DNA of 23,794 nt from DASQEH01 sp035633755 (GTDB lineage: Bacteria; Actinomycetota; Actinomycetes; Propionibacteriales; Nocardioidaceae), in NCBI GenBank assembly GCA_035633755.1, contig DASQEH010000037.1, positions 1 through 23,794 on the forward strand. Reading direction: 5' to 3'. The notes beneath the pieces were generated by a model. It saw only the letters and a program-made list of their open reading frames with translations. It did not search any database and was not told the origin of the DNA. This document shows, one piece after another, positions 22,622-23,794 of this stretch (the stretch's first letter is position 1; each line of letters opens with the position of its first letter). A program made the position numbers and the translations under genes.

Positions 22622-22662
22622 AAATGTTTGGCATAACGATCCCTGCCTGGCACTCTCTTGGC

Positions 22663-23559
22663 ATGGACAACAAAGAGTCGTATGACGTGGTTGTGGTAGG
22701 CGGGGGAGCCGCCGGGCTCAGTGCCGCCCTGGTACTGGGACGCTCTCGACGTTCGGTGCTGGTAGTGGACGCCGGCGAGCCGCGCAACGCCCGCTCCCAC
22801 GAGCTGCACAACTACCTCGGCAGGGAAGGCACGAGGCCCACTGCACTGCTGGCGATCGGCCGTGAGGAGGTCAGGCGGTACGGCGTCGAAGTACGCCCCG
22901 GCCGGGTGTGTTCCGCCGCCCGCACCGGCGAAGGCTTCGCTTTGGCTCTCGAGGGCGGCGGCTCCGTCTCTGCCCGCAGGTTGGTGATCGCCACCGGGGT
23001 GGTTGACGTGCTGCCGGAGGTCCCCGGCCTCGAAGGCCGCTTTGGTAGGGACGTGCTTCACTGCCCGTACTGCCACGGCTGGGAGGTCGCCGGCCAGCCG
23101 CTGGGGGTGGTGGCGAGCGGGCCTGAGTATGTCGAGCGGGCCCTGCTGTTTCGCCAATGGAGCGAGGACGTGATCATCCTGCTCAATGGTCAGCCGCCCC
23201 CGTTAGCGGAGGACGCCGAGAAGCTCGCTGCCCGTGCCATCGAGGTGGTACCCGGCGTCATCGCCCGCGTAGTCGTCGAGGACGACACTGTGAAAGGCGT
23301 CGAGCTCGTCGGCGGCCGGTTCGTACCCAGGACGGCGCTTGTGGTCACGACCGTGCCGATCCGTGATGACAACCTGCTCGAAGGAGTCGGCGGTCCGGAG
23401 ACGCCCGGCTTGACGATTGTTGGCAACGCGGCTACTCCCTTCGCTGGTGTCATTACCTCCGCCGCCGACGGGATGATGGCCGGGACGCTTATCAATTCCG
23501 ACCTGATCGCCGAGGAGACGGCAAGAGCCGTTGCGCAGTATCGCAAGGACGTCGCCTGA
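22663..23559 (+). CDS. Thioredoxin-reductase-like FAD disulfide oxidoreductase
   Basis: A 298-aa flavoprotein of the low-Mr thioredoxin reductase group. The FAD site is clear: VVVVGGGAAGLSAA (9-22), VLVVDAGEPRNARS (32-45) and a C-terminal FAD-contacting segment GLTIVGNAATPFAGVITSAADG. The redox Cys pair is CPYC (134, 137). The second nucleotide domain reads VVASGPEYVERALLF instead of the GGGDSA-type NADPH loop, and no HRRxxxR is seen, so NADPH use is doubtful. The start ATG 22663 gives a normal family N-terminus; sequence further upstream in frame runs through the palindromes. Its stop overlaps the methyltransferase start (TGATG). The pair is sometimes found fused in actinobacteria. Confidence 0.9.
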   Translation: MDNKESYDVVVVGGGAAGLSAALVLGRSRRSVLVVDAGEPRNARSHELHNYLGREGTRPTALLAIGREEVRRYGVEVRPGRVCSAARTGEGFALALEGGGSVSARRLVIATGVVDVLPEVPGLEGRFGRDVLHCPYCHGWEVAGQPLGVVASGPEYVERALLFRQWSEDVIILLNGQPPPLAEDAEKLAARAIEVVPGVIARVVVEDDTVKGVELVGGRFVPRTALVVTTVPIRDDNLLEGVGGPETPGLTIVGNAATPFAGVITSAADGMMAGTLINSDLIAEETARAVAQYRKDVA

Positions 23560-23794
23560 TGAGCGGGCACAGGCACGAGCACAGCGAGGAGGAGGCGGCG
23601 GCGATGTTCGAGCCGCCGAGCTGGGAGGAGCGATACTCCGGTGAGGGGAAGATCTGGAGTGGGAACCCCAACCCTCAGCTAGTCGCTGAGGTGTCGCGGC
23701 TGACGCCAGGCACCGCGCTCGACGTCGGCTGCGGCGAGGGCGGCGACGTTATCTGGCTGGCGTCTCGGGGTTGGATTGTCACTGGCGCCGACTT
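23559..23794 (+). CDS. Class I SAM-dependent methyltransferase, 3' partial
   Basis: Only the first 78 codons lie in the window. After a His/Glu-rich start comes WEERYSGEGKIWSGNPN, then motif I, LDVGCGEGGD, with the acidic residue GAD at the following strand, all typical of a class I Rossmann-fold methyltransferase. The ATG at 23559 overlaps the flavoprotein stop by one base, and AAGGA lies about 9 nt upstream, so the two are translated together. The substrate is unknown. The partner's CxxC chemistry makes a thiol or chalcogen substrate attractive, but that is inference. Confidence 0.88.
   Translation, partial: MSGHRHEHSEEEAAAMFEPPSWEERYSGEGKIWSGNPNPQLVAEVSRLTPGTALDVGCGEGGDVIWLASRGWIVTGAD

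Larger units (their letters stand above)
22347..22662. other. Intergenic region upstream of the flavoprotein operon
   Basis: These 316 nt hold the hairpin after the marR operon and two palindromes close to the flavoprotein gene. A minus-strand frame at 22382-22621 (79 codons) is open but has weak codon bias and no recognisable motif; it could be a degraded gene. No other gene is supported. Confidence 0.5.

Overview
The window is high-GC DNA with strongly GC-biased third codon positions, frequent GTG starts and many probable leaderless genes. Together with an F420-type PPOX protein and a fused SecDF, this points to an actinobacterium, perhaps a Nocardioides-like Propionibacteriales member. The genus is inference. 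No rRNA, tRNA, CRISPR array, transposase or phage gene was recognised.

Layout. (1) 1-2376: the 3' part of a CapA-type metallophosphatase gene, convergent with an M28 lipoprotein peptidase. (2) 2485-7089, minus strand: a complete high-affinity phosphate uptake operon, pstS-pstC-pstA-pstB, with a PHO-box-like direct repeat upstream of pstS. After pstB, where phoU often lies, there is an OmpR-type DNA-binding protein whose receiver domain has lost the phospho-acceptor Asp. (3) 7239-9046: a segment bounded by 29-bp inverted repeats (27/29 identical) that holds an intracellular GH16-like protein lacking the central catalytic-motif Asp, a small zinc-ribbon protein and a possible 60-aa leaderless gene. 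(4) 9069-10953: a PPOX/F420-type flavoprotein and two unknown proteins. (5) 11091-13373: a single-chain SecD-SecF. (6) 13824-16206, plus strand: a ChaA/CAX cation:proton antiporter, an alpha/beta hydrolase and a two-TM protein, closed by a strong hairpin shared with (7) a secreted purple-acid-phosphatase-like metallophosphoesterase. (8) 17572-21034: an envelope signalling cluster with an Asp-rich membrane-anchored protein, a histidine kinase and an OmpR response regulator in overlapping order, then a secreted solenoid-repeat protein with its own promoter and an 11-bp-phased direct repeat over the -35 position. (9) 21192-22368: an autoregulation-type MarR gene overlapping a membrane protein gene. 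(10) 22586-23794: two adjoining perfect palindromes upstream of a thioredoxin-reductase-like CxxC flavoprotein, translationally coupled to a SAM methyltransferase cut by the window end.

Themes. Phosphate acquisition links Pst, the PHO box and the secreted phosphoesterase. The least described assemblies are the Asp-rich protein/kinase/regulator/solenoid cluster, the degenerate receiver regulator attached to pst, and the CxxC flavoprotein-methyltransferase pair, which has no recognisable NADPH-binding motifs and so may be a dithiol oxidase with a thiol methyltransferase. Nine start codons have a TANNNT-like hexamer only 6-8 nt upstream and usually no Shine-Dalgarno, suggesting widespread leaderless expression.
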